Shown here: in pieces, positions 6,953 to 13,348 of the stretch
Layout: the number at the start of each line of letters is the position of its first letter
Numbering within the stretch: position 1 is the first letter of the stretch
NCBI RefSeq assembly: GCF_051960575.1
Contig: NZ_JBQCEE010000160.1
Span: 1-14,938 of the forward strand
From: JBQCEE01 sp051960575
Lineage (GTDB): Bacteria > Actinomycetota > Actinomycetes > Mycobacteriales > Jatrophihabitantaceae
Direction: 5' to 3'
DNA length: 14,938 bases
Notes under the pieces: model-generated
What the model saw: only the letters and a program-made list of their open reading frames with translations
What the model was told of the DNA's origin: nothing
The model's database searches: none
Program-made: the position numbers and the translations under genes

Positions 6953-7611
6953 CAGGCGCCGAACCGGTAGCCGACCCGCGGCACGGTGTGCACCACCGGC
7001 GGGTCGCCGAGCTTGCGGCGCAACGTCATGATCGCCACGCGCACCGCGTTCGTGAACGGGTCGGCGTGCTCGTCCCACGCCTTCTCGAGCAGCTCCTCGG
7101 CGCTGACGACATCGCCGTCGGCGCGCATCAGCACCGACAGCACCGCGAACTCCTTCGGCGTGAGGTCGAGCGGCAGCCCGTCGCGGAAGGCGCGGTGCTT
7201 CGGCACGTCGAGCACGACACCCTCACGGTCGAGCACCGGCGCCGCGCCGGCCGGCGGGCGACGGCCGAGCGCCTGCACGCGGGCCACCAGTTCGGCGAAG
7301 GCGAACGGCTTGACGAGGTAGTCGTCGGCGCCGAGCCCGAGCCCCTCGACCCGGTCGCGGACGCTGCTCGCGGCGGTCAGGATGAGCACCCGGGTGCCGA
7401 CGCCCTCGCGGACGAGCCAGCGGCAGACGTCGTCACCGGTCGCGCCGGGCATGTCGCGGTCGAGCACCGCCACGTCGTAGCGGTTCACCCCGAGCCGCTC
7501 GATGGCGCCGAGCCCGTCGTAACAGACGTCGACGGCCATGGCCAGCTTCCGCAGCCCCGAGGCCACGGTGTCGGCCAGCAGCCGCTCGTCGTCGGCGAGC
7601 AGCACCCGCAC
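6952..7611 (-). CDS. OmpR/PhoP-family response regulator
   Basis: I choose the GTG at 7611-7609 because GGAGGA lies just upstream and the receiver domain begins at once (VRVLLADDERLL); the product is 219 residues. The receiver (1-115) has acidic Asp7 and Asp8, phosphoacceptor Asp51 (VLDRDMPG), Thr79 (ILTAAS) and Lys101 (LVKPF). The C-terminal winged helix (about 128-218) has LTPKEFAVLSVLM, VVSAEELLEKAW, NAVRVAIMTLRRKL and the final VGYRF hairpin typical of Trans_Reg_C. It is translationally coupled to the kinase. It diverges from a D-Ala-D-Ala carboxypeptidase gene across a 111-base gap containing a tandem repeat that matches OmpR-family operator geometry, so control of the carboxypeptidase and of itself is likely. 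Confidence 0.94.
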   Translation of the reverse strand: MRVLLADDERLLADTVASGLRKLAMAVDVCYDGLGAIERLGVNRYDVAVLDRDMPGATGDDVCRWLVREGVGTRVLILTAASSVRDRVEGLGLGADDYLVKPFAFAELVARVQALGRRPPAGAAPVLDREGVVLDVPKHRAFRDGLPLDLTPKEFAVLSVLMRADGDVVSAEELLEKAWDEHADPFTNAVRVAIMTLRRKLGDPPVVHTVPRVGYRFGA

Positions 7612-7656
7612 GCGTCCTCCAGGATCCTCGTCGGTCGGCGCCAGCCTTGCCGCGCC

Positions 7657-7676
7657 GGCATAAGCGCGGCATAAGC
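7657..7676. promoter_or_regulatory. Tandem direct repeat GGCATAAGC x2, candidate response-regulator operator
   Basis: GGCATAAGC occurs at 7657-7665 and exactly again at 7668-7676, one helical turn (11 bases) apart, in the gap between the regulator gene and the carboxypeptidase gene. OmpR/PhoP-family dimers typically bind two direct half-sites with this spacing. A GATAAC -10-like hexamer at 7694-7699 lies 17 bases beyond the second copy. The repeat would therefore overlap the -35 region of a rightward promoter that lacks a good -35 sequence, an arrangement expected of an activated promoter. Confidence 0.6.
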
Positions 7677-7693
7677 AGCGGTCGAAGGCCGAC

Positions 7694-7699
7694 GATAAC
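7694..7699 (+). promoter_or_regulatory. Possible -10 element of the carboxypeptidase gene
   Basis: GATAAC at 7694-7699 sits 23 bases before the ATG at 7723. The -35 position (7671-7676) is ATAAGC, unlike the TTGACA consensus, and coincides with the second half-site of the direct repeat. Assigned from position and similarity only. Confidence 0.35.
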
Positions 7700-7722
7700 G
7701 CCGCGCGGCCACGCTGCCCGGC

Positions 7723-8661
7723 ATGATCACGCTCACCGCTCCAGATGACACGCCGTCCGTGCTGCGCCGCCGCCGCGGACCGATCCTGCTCACGCTGCTG
7801 CTCGTCGTCGCCGTCCTCGCCGGCACCGGGGCGGTGCTGCTGCACCAGGCCTGGGACGACGCCGGCCGGCACTACCTGTCCACCGACGGCTGGCCACAGC
7901 GGGGCCAGGGCGCCTACCGCATCGGGGACGAGACCCCGCACGCCAGCGCCGGCGAACGCCCGGTGCCCATCGCCAGCCTCGCCAAGATGATGACCGCGCT
8001 GCTCGTCGTCGACGCCTGGCCGCTCGATCCGACCGCCGACGGACGCACCATCACGATCACCGCCGCCGACGTCGCCGACACCGCGGCCCGGCACCTGCGC
8101 GACGAGTCGGTCGTGCCAGTCGCGGCCGGTGAGCGGCTCACCGAACGGCAGGCGCTCATGGCCCTGCTGCTGCCCTCGGCCAACAACATCGCCATCGTGC
8201 TCGCCGACCGCGTCGCCGGGTCGGTGCCCGCCTTCGTCGACCGCATGAACCGCCGGGCCCACGAGCTCGGCATGCCCGACACGACCTACACCGACCCGAG
8301 CGGATTCGACGCGCACACCGTCTCGACGGCGCGTGACCAGTTGCTGGTGGCCGAGGCGTTCGCCGACGACCCGACGCTGCGCGCGATGGTGCGCGTGGCC
8401 GACTACCGGCTGCCGGTCGCGGGCGTCGTCCACAACACCGATCACCTCGTCGGTACGGCGGGGTTCGCCGGCCTCAAGACGGGGTCGGACGACGCCGCGG
8501 GCGGCTGCTTCGCGTTCCTCGTCTACCGCTCGATCGGGGGCGTCAACGTGTCGGTCATCGGCGTGGTGCTCGGGCAGCAGGGGCACCGGCTCGTCGACGC
8601 GGCGCTGTACGCGGCGAAGCAGCTCGTCGACCGGCTCGCGCCCGACCCCGTGCACCCGTGA
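7723..8661 (+). CDS. D-alanyl-D-alanine carboxypeptidase (serine-type, PBP/DacA-like)
   Basis: The 312-residue product begins with a basic stretch and one hydrophobic helix (about 20-40, PILLTLLLVVAVLAGTGAVLL), so it should be anchored with its enzyme domain outside. The three penicillin-binding motifs are intact: SLAK with nucleophile Ser85 and Lys88, SAN at 152-154, and KTG at 252-254. This defines the S11 family (PF00768). Known members remove the terminal D-Ala from peptidoglycan pentapeptides, limiting cross-linking. The C-terminal beta domain of E. coli PBP5 is absent. The start region has only a weak ribosome site, but the ATG is well placed ahead of the signal anchor. It diverges from a two-component system with a shared candidate operator, so its level probably responds to an envelope signal. 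Such pairing also recalls glycopeptide-response systems, without direct evidence here. Confidence 0.92.
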   Translation: MITLTAPDDTPSVLRRRRGPILLTLLLVVAVLAGTGAVLLHQAWDDAGRHYLSTDGWPQRGQGAYRIGDETPHASAGERPVPIASLAKMMTALLVVDAWPLDPTADGRTITITAADVADTAARHLRDESVVPVAAGERLTERQALMALLLPSANNIAIVLADRVAGSVPAFVDRMNRRAHELGMPDTTYTDPSGFDAHTVSTARDQLLVAEAFADDPTLRAMVRVADYRLPVAGVVHNTDHLVGTAGFAGLKTGSDDAAGGCFAFLVYRSIGGVNVSVIGVVLGQQGHRLVDAALYAAKQLVDRLAPDPVHP

Positions 8662-8677
8662 CGGTCGGTACGGCAGG

Positions 8678-8735
8678 GCTTGATCATGGCGGTCCGGTGG
8701 ACCGCGGGCGGTGCACCGGACCGCCATGATCAAGC
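8678..8735. terminator. Perfect 22-base inverted repeat between convergent genes, likely bidirectional terminator
   Basis: The left arm (8678-8699, beginning GCTTGATCATGGCGG) is the exact reverse complement of the right arm (8714-8735, ending CCGCCATGATCAAGC). The 14-base spacer contains a further small inverted repeat, ACCGC-GG-GCGGT. It starts 17 bases after the carboxypeptidase stop and ends 11 bases before the monooxygenase stop. No T-run follows, which is common for actinobacterial terminators. Exactness over 22 bases is more than a terminator needs, so it may be a dispersed palindromic repeat. Confidence 0.7.
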
Positions 8736-8745
8736 GTCTGGCGGG

Positions 8746-9036
8746 TCAGCCCACCTTGGTCAGGGTGTGGATCACGGGCGCCCCGGCGAACGCGTCGCCG
8801 GCCGCCGCCATCGCCTGCTGCATGTGCGCGCTGTGCATGTGCGCCTGCAGGTCGGCCTGGTCGCGCCAGTCCTCGACGGTGACGAACACCGTTGCGTCCG
8901 TGGTCGACTGCAGCACCTCGTAGGCCAGGCAGCCCTCCTCGTCGCGGCTGGCCGCCGCGAGGGCGACGAGCGCGTCGCGCAGCACGGTCTCGGTGCCGGG
9001 CTTGGCGGTGATGACGGCGACGACGGGCAGTGACAT
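8746..9036 (-). CDS. ABM-domain protein (putative quinol monooxygenase, YgiN-like)
   Basis: The 96-residue product covers one antibiotic-biosynthesis-monooxygenase (PF03992) ferredoxin-like domain. Family features are the first strand VVAVITAKPGTE, helix RDALVALAAASRDEEGCLAYEVLQS, the strand TVFVTVEDWRDQADLQAH and HMHSAHMQQAM. Relatives of this size act as cofactor-free oxygenases on quinols or aromatic compounds, or have unknown roles; the substrate cannot be read here. The ATG at 9036 is only three bases after the acetate kinase stop, so it is the last gene of the pta-ackA unit and should be cotranscribed with it. A metabolic link to acetate conversion is not obvious. The minus-strand mRNA would end in the large palindrome just past its stop. 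Confidence 0.85.
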   Translation of the reverse strand: MSLPVVAVITAKPGTETVLRDALVALAAASRDEEGCLAYEVLQSTTDATVFVTVEDWRDQADLQAHMHSAHMQQAMAAAGDAFAGAPVIHTLTKVG

Positions 9037-9039
9037 GGT

Positions 9040-10239
9040 TCAGCCTTCCGTTGGGTGCGACGTGATCGCGGCGGCGGTCTGCCGGGCGATGGCGAGTTCC
9101 TCGTTGGTGGGCACGACGAGCACGGCGACGGGTGCGCCGTCGGGCGAGATCACCCGGGCACCGTGCTCGCGTGCCGCGTCGCGGTCGGGGTCGACGCGGT
9201 AGCCGAGCGGCTCGAGCCCCGCGCACACGGCGGCGCGCACGGCGGGGGCGTTCTCGCCGACGCCCGCCGTGAAGGTCAGCGCGTCGACCGTACCGAGCAC
9301 GGCGGTGTACGCGCCGATGTACTTGCGCAGGCGGTGCACGTAGACGTCGAAGGCGAGGGTCGCCGCCTCGTCGCCGGCGTCGCGCCGTTCGGTGAGCTCG
9401 CGGAAGTCGGTGACGCCCGACAGCCCCTTGATGCCCGAGTCGCGGTTGAGCAGCGTGTCGACGTCGTCGCCGCTCACGCCCTGCCTCAACAGATGCAGCA
9501 GCACGCCCGGATCGACATCACCCGGACGCGTGCCCATCACCAGTCCCTCGAGCGGGGTCAGCCCCATGGACGTCTCGACGGCCACACCACCGCGCACCGC
9601 CGACGCACTCGCGCCGTTGCCGAGGTGCAGCACGATCTGGTGCAGCTGCTCGAGCGGCCGGCCGAGCACACGCGCCACCTGCTGCGAGACGTACTGGTGG
9701 CTCGTGCCGTGGAACCCGTAGCGGTGGATGCCGTACCGCTCGGCGACGTCCCGGTCGATCGCGTAGGTCGACGCCGCCGGCGGCAGCGTGCGGAAGAAGG
9801 CGGTGTCGAAGACGGCGACGTGCGGCACGTCGGGCAGCAGCCGGCGCGCGACGCGGATGCCGGTGGCGTTGGCCGGGTTGTGCAGTGGCGCGAGCGGTGC
9901 GAGCGCGTCGATGCGGTCGACAACGTCGTCGTCGATCACGGTCGGCCCGCTGAAGACGTCCCCGCCGTGCACGGCCCGGTGCCCGACCGCGCCGATGTCG
10001 GTGTCCGCCAGGCGCGGGCCGAACTCGTCGAAGGCGTGCAACACCTGTTGCAACGCGGCGGCGTGGTCGGCGACCCGGTCGTCCCGCTGTTCGGTGCGGC
10101 CGCCGTGCGTGTGCCGCAGGGTCGACGACGACTCGCCGATCCGCTCGACCAGACCGCTCGCGGAGACCCTGCCGTCGGTCGGGTCGACGAGTTGGTACTT
10201 CAGCGACGACGAACCCGAATTGATCACCAGCACGTTCAC
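9040..10239 (-). CDS. ackA: Acetate kinase
   Basis: The GTG at 10239 overlaps the pta stop by four bases (GTGA). The 399-residue length is standard for the family. Signature motifs are all present: [13 protein letters not shown] with Asn7, GHRAVHGG with Arg88, HNPAN (120-124), VFDTAF with Asp145, RYGFHGTSH (173-181), HLGNGAS (205-211) and GVGENA near residue 330. It should reversibly transfer phosphate between acetyl phosphate and ADP in the cytoplasm, forming ATP and acetate when run in the overflow direction. It is directly preceded by phosphotransacetylase, its pathway partner, and followed three bases later by a monooxygenase-like gene. The short form of its start, without a separate ribosome site outside pta, suggests translation coupled to pta. 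No odd residues noticed. Confidence 0.96.
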   Translation of the reverse strand: MNVLVINSGSSSLKYQLVDPTDGRVSASGLVERIGESSSTLRHTHGGRTEQRDDRVADHAAALQQVLHAFDEFGPRLADTDIGAVGHRAVHGGDVFSGPTVIDDDVVDRIDALAPLAPLHNPANATGIRVARRLLPDVPHVAVFDTAFFRTLPPAASTYAIDRDVAERYGIHRYGFHGTSHQYVSQQVARVLGRPLEQLHQIVLHLGNGASASAVRGGVAVETSMGLTPLEGLVMGTRPGDVDPGVLLHLLRQGVSGDDVDTLLNRDSGIKGLSGVTDFRELTERRDAGDEAATLAFDVYVHRLRKYIGAYTAVLGTVDALTFTAGVGENAPAVRAAVCAGLEPLGYRVDPDRDAAREHGARVISPDGAPVAVLVVPTNEELAIARQTAAAITSHPTEG

Positions 10240-12305
10240 GCGGTGACCGCCTGGGCCTGCAGCGCCGTGATGACGACGGTGTTGATGATGTCCTCGACCG
10301 TCGCGCCGCGGGACAGGTCGTTCACGGGGCGCCGCAACCCCTGCAGCACCGGGCCGATGGCCACCGCGCCGGCTGAGCGCTGCACCGCCTTGTACGTGTT
10401 GTTGCCGGTGTTGAGGTCGGGGAAGATGAAGACCGAGGCGCGTCCGGCGACCGCCGACTCGGGCAGCTTGGTGCGCGCCACCGACGCGTCGACGGCGGCG
10501 TCGTACTGGATCGGCCCCTCGACCGAGAGGTCCGGACGCCGCTGCCGCACCAGGTCGGTGGCGGTACGCACTTTGTCGACGTCGGCGCCGTGGCCCGACG
10601 AGCCCGTCGAGTACGACAGCATCGCGATGCGCGGCTCGATGCCGAACTGCGCCGCCGTCGCCGCGGACGAGATCGCGATGTCGGCGAGCTGTTCGGCGGT
10701 CGGGTCGGGGTTCACGGCGCAGTCGCCGTAGACGAGCACCTTGTCCTCGAGGCACATCAGGAACACGCTCGACACGATCGAGGTGTCGGGCTGCACGCGG
10801 ATGATCTCGAACGCCGGCCGGATGGTGTCGGCCGTGGTGTGCCGGGCGCCCGACACCATGCCGTCGGCGAGACCCTGCTCGACCATCAGCGTGCCGAAGT
10901 ACGACACCGAGGTGACGACGTCGCGGGCGAGTTCGAGGGTCATGCCCTTGTGCTCGCGCAGTGCGGCGTACGCCTGCGCGAACCGCTCGCGCAGCGGGCT
11001 GGTGTGCGGGTCGACGACGGTGGCGGCCGAGAGGTCGAGCCCGAGCTCGGCCGCGCGGGCCCGCACGCCGGTCTCGTCGCCGAGGATGGTGAGGTCGACG
11101 ACCTGCCGCTGCAGCAGCGTGCCCGCGGCCCGCAGCACGCGGTCGTCGTCGCCCTCGGGCAGCACGACGTGCTTCCGCTCGACCCGCGCACGGTCGAAGA
11201 GGTCGTACTCGAACATCAACGGCGTGACGACGTCGCTGCGCTCGACGTCGAGGATGCCGGTCAGCTCGCTCGGGTCGACGTGCGCGTCGAAGAGCGCGAG
11301 CGCCGTGTCGATCTTGCGTTGGGACGACCGGGTGAGCCGCCCGCGCACCGAGTTCACCGCCGACGCCGCCTCGACGGTGCGCAGCTCGGTGGTGATGATC
11401 GGCAGGGCGGGGTCGAGCGCCTGGACGAGGCGGCCGACGGTCGGCGTGAGCCGGTACCCGCCGTTGAGGATGATCCCGGCCAACGAGGGGAAGTCGCGGG
11501 CCGCATGGGCGGCGAGCAGCCCGAGCACCACGTCGGTGCGGTCGCCGGGCGTGATCACGACCTGCCCGTCGACCAGCCGGTCGAGCAGGTGCTCGATCGT
11601 CATCGCGCCGACCGTCACGTCGCGCACCTCGCGCGCCAGCAACTGCTCGTCGCCGACCGCGAGCTGCCCCTGCACCGCCTGCAGCAGCGCGCCCATGGTC
11701 GGTGCGCTGAGCAGCGGCTCCTCCGGCAGCGCCCAGACGCGGTAGCCGTCGGCGAGCGCCGACCGCACCGCGTCCAGGTCGCCGTCGCACCGGTTCACGG
11801 CGAGGCCGAGCAGGTGCGCGTGCGCCGCCTCGAGCGCCGTCCGCGCGACGTCGGCGATCTGCCGGATCACCTCGGGTGTGCGGCCGAGCCCGCTGACCAC
11901 GAGCAGCACCGGGGCGCCGAGGTTCACCGCGACGCGTCCGTTGAAGGCGAGCTCGACCGGGCTCGCGACGTCGCTGTAGTCGCTGCCGACGATGAGCACC
12001 GCGTCCGCGCGCTTCTCGACCTCGTGGTAACGGCCGATGATCTGTCCGAGCGCGGCGTCGGGGTCGCCGAGCACCTCGTGGTAGGTGCTGCCGACGCACT
12101 CGTCGTAGGTGAGCGGGATGACGCCGGGTTGGTGCAGCAGCAGGTCGAGCACGTAGTCGGGCTCGTCGACCGAGCGGGCCACGGGGCGGAAGACGGCGAC
12201 GCGCGGCAGGAAGCGGATGAGCAGTTGCAGGACGCCGAGGGCGATCGTCGACTTGCCCGTGTCGCCCTCGCTCGCGGCCACGTAGAGGCTGCGCGCACGG
12301 GTCAC
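10236..12305 (-). CDS. pta: Phosphate acetyltransferase, long form
   Basis: The 689-residue protein has the long three-part layout. The N-terminal BioD-like P-loop domain (about 1-200) starts with [15 protein letters not shown], in which GDTGKST (14-20) is an apparently intact Walker A. A DRTGG-type domain (about 210-325, containing GDRTDVVLG) follows, and then the catalytic PTA_PTB domain (about 375-685) with [29 protein letters not shown] and [17 protein letters not shown]. It should interconvert acetyl-CoA plus phosphate with acetyl phosphate plus CoA. The GTG at 12305 is the first possible start, since an in-frame TGA lies 14 bases upstream. No good Shine-Dalgarno is visible, so translation may be leaderless or weakly initiated. 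It is first in the pta-ackA-ABM unit. A 16-base inverted repeat stands upstream of its start. Confidence 0.96.
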   Translation of the reverse strand: MTRARSLYVAASEGDTGKSTIALGVLQLLIRFLPRVAVFRPVARSVDEPDYVLDLLLHQPGVIPLTYDECVGSTYHEVLGDPDAALGQIIGRYHEVEKRADAVLIVGSDYSDVASPVELAFNGRVAVNLGAPVLLVVSGLGRTPEVIRQIADVARTALEAAHAHLLGLAVNRCDGDLDAVRSALADGYRVWALPEEPLLSAPTMGALLQAVQGQLAVGDEQLLAREVRDVTVGAMTIEHLLDRLVDGQVVITPGDRTDVVLGLLAAHAARDFPSLAGIILNGGYRLTPTVGRLVQALDPALPIITTELRTVEAASAVNSVRGRLTRSSQRKIDTALALFDAHVDPSELTGILDVERSDVVTPLMFEYDLFDRARVERKHVVLPEGDDDRVLRAAGTLLQRQVVDLTILGDETGVRARAAELGLDLSAATVVDPHTSPLRERFAQAYAALREHKGMTLELARDVVTSVSYFGTLMVEQGLADGMVSGARHTTADTIRPAFEIIRVQPDTSIVSSVFLMCLEDKVLVYGDCAVNPDPTAEQLADIAISSAATAAQFGIEPRIAMLSYSTGSSGHGADVDKVRTATDLVRQRRPDLSVEGPIQYDAAVDASVARTKLPESAVAGRASVFIFPDLNTGNNTYKAVQRSAGAVAIGPVLQGLRRPVNDLSRGATVEDIINTVVITALQAQAVTA

Positions 12306-12345
12306 GGCGTCACTGTCTCATGGCGGGCGCGGACGCCCGAGGTAT

Positions 12346-12406
12346 CCCGTCCCCCCACGTGCGGTCGCGTGACCGCGTCCTGGAGGACCGCACGTGGGGG
12401 GCGGGG
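12346..12406. repeat. Large inverted repeat between the PepSY gene and pta
   Basis: CCCCCCACGTGCGGTC (12351-12366) is the exact reverse complement of 12386-12401, with a 19-base spacer. Beyond two mismatches a CCC/GGG extension (12346-12348 with 12404-12406) can pair. The left arm contains GCGGTC (12361-12366), which can instead pair with GACCGC at 12371-12376 across a GCGT loop, so two structures compete. It starts seven bases beyond the PepSY gene stop on the minus strand, where a terminator would be expected, and also lies 41-101 bases upstream of the pta start. Confidence 0.65.
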
Positions 12407-12412
12407 GACGGC

Positions 12413-13096
12413 CTACTTGCCGCGGCCGTCCTCGGTCGCGACGTAGGCGAGGTCCTTGTCGAACTTGACGGTGACCTCGCTGCCGTCGGACTTCCTGAGG
12501 TGCACCTCGTAGGCGGCGTCGCCACTGTCGGTGCTGACCTGCTCGACCGTCGCACCCGGCACCTTGGCGAGTGCCGCCTTGGTCAGCGTCGTCGCCTTGG
12601 CGCCGGTCACCGGCGTCTCGCCGTTGCCGCCGCCGGGTCCGCCGGGACCGCCGTGCCCGCCCGGTCCGCTGCGGGCACCCGGCCCGCCGGTCTCGGTCGA
12701 GACGTAGGCGAGGTCCTTGTCGAACAGCACCGTCACGTGGGTGCCGTCGGCCTTGGTCACGTGCACCTCGTAGGCGGCGGCGGCGTCGTCGGTCTCGGTG
12801 GTGACGCTGTCGACGGTGCCGCCCGGCACCTGCTTCAGCGCGGCGGCCTTGAGCTGGTCGGCCTTGGTACCGGTGACCGCCACCTCGCCGTTGCCGCCGC
12901 GCCAGTGGTCGCCCGGCGCGGTCGGGGCACCCGAGGTGCCGCTCACCGGCGCGGTGCCCGTCGCGCTGCCGCTGCCGGAGGTCGTGCCCTGCGCACTGGC
13001 GCCGAGGGCAGTCGCCCCGACCACACCGGCGGCCAGCCCGGCCCCGAGCAGGGCCGCAACCCGGATGCGCCGCGTCGTCGCGGACTTGTCGGTCAT
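12413..13096 (-). CDS. Secreted or anchored protein with two PepSY-like repeats
   Basis: I choose the ATG at 13096-13094 (227 residues) because AAAGGTGAG stands at proper distance; a GTG nine bases earlier in frame is less likely. Residues 10-36 form a signal peptide or anchor with a possible A-S-A cleavage site at 33-36. After a Gly/Ser/Thr linker, two homologous units follow: about 70-135 and 159-222. Each reads roughly EVAVTGTKADQLKAAALKQV then a YEVHVTKADGTHVTVLFDKDLAYV-like strand set. They are separated by a Gly/Pro-rich linker (137-158). The fold resembles PepSY (PF03413), known mostly in secreted or membrane proteins, some thought to inhibit peptidases. The two DNA copies remain visibly similar, so the duplication is fairly recent or constrained. 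Two hairpins and a direct repeat precede it, suggesting regulated expression. Confidence 0.8.
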   Translation of the reverse strand: MTDKSATTRRIRVAALLGAGLAAGVVGATALGASAQGTTSGSGSATGTAPVSGTSGAPTAPGDHWRGGNGEVAVTGTKADQLKAAALKQVPGGTVDSVTTETDDAAAAYEVHVTKADGTHVTVLFDKDLAYVSTETGGPGARSGPGGHGGPGGPGGGNGETPVTGAKATTLTKAALAKVPGATVEQVSTDSGDAAYEVHLRKSDGSEVTVKFDKDLAYVATEDGRGK

Positions 13097-13117
13097 CGGT
13101 CTCACCTTTCGTCAGGT

Positions 13118-13138
13118 CCCGCGCCGTTGCGGCGCGGG
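13118..13138 (-). promoter_or_regulatory. Stable hairpin in the leader of the PepSY gene
   Basis: CCCGCGCCG (13118-13126), loop TTG, CGGCGCGGG (13130-13138) is a perfect 9-base stem only 21 bases upstream of the start codon, just ahead of the AAAGGTGAG ribosome site. In the mRNA it would fold very stably next to the initiation region, so it may act in attenuation or mRNA stability. Confidence 0.5.
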
Positions 13139-13166
13139 GGAGCGGGTTCGTCGTCCCGCTGCCCCC
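13135..13166 (-). promoter_or_regulatory. Second, overlapping leader hairpin of the PepSY gene
   Basis: GGGGGAGCGGG (13136-13146 region) pairs with CCCGCTGCCCCC (13155-13166) with one bulged base. Its G-run overlaps the right arm of the hairpin at 13118-13138, so the two stems share bases and may exclude one another, as in an attenuator pair. Confidence 0.4.
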
Positions 13167-13201
13167 ATTTCTCGCAACCTCACCTCTGACCCGGCTGCCA
13201 C

Positions 13202-13219
13202 GAACCTGCCGGGAACCTG
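13202..13219. promoter_or_regulatory. Direct repeat GAACCTG-N4-GAACCTG, candidate OmpR/PhoP-type operator
   Basis: GAACCTG at 13202-13208 is repeated exactly at 13213-13219 with a CCGG spacer, an 11-base period. This is the architecture of PhoP-type boxes (7-base half-sites, 4-base spacer). It lies about 106 bases upstream of the PepSY start and 130 bases upstream of the divergent membrane-protein start, so it could serve either. Confidence 0.45.
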
Positions 13220-13348
13220 AACGTGCGCACCCGGCGGCGACGGCGCGCGTCCGATGCGGGCAGAGACTGGAGTCCTAGGCTGACCGCGGGCCGATCGGGA
13301 CGACGTCCTCGGGTCGGCGCGAGACGTGACGATGCGGACGGAGCGGGC

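Noticed and set aside
5879..8661. Classical vancomycin-resistance cluster
   Set aside because: Only the two-component system and an S11-type carboxypeptidase are present; no D-lactate dehydrogenase, D-Ala-D-Lac ligase or VanX-type dipeptidase is in the window.
7612..8733. N-terminal extension of the response regulator through the carboxypeptidase gene
   Set aside because: The receiver domain starts exactly at the GTG at 7611 with a good ribosome site; the rest is antisense to a gene with SxxK, SxN and KTG motifs.
10240..12099. N-terminal extension of acetate kinase through pta
   Set aside because: AckA begins with its conserved [10 protein letters not shown] strand at the GTG at 10239, and the upstream frame is the shadow of pta.
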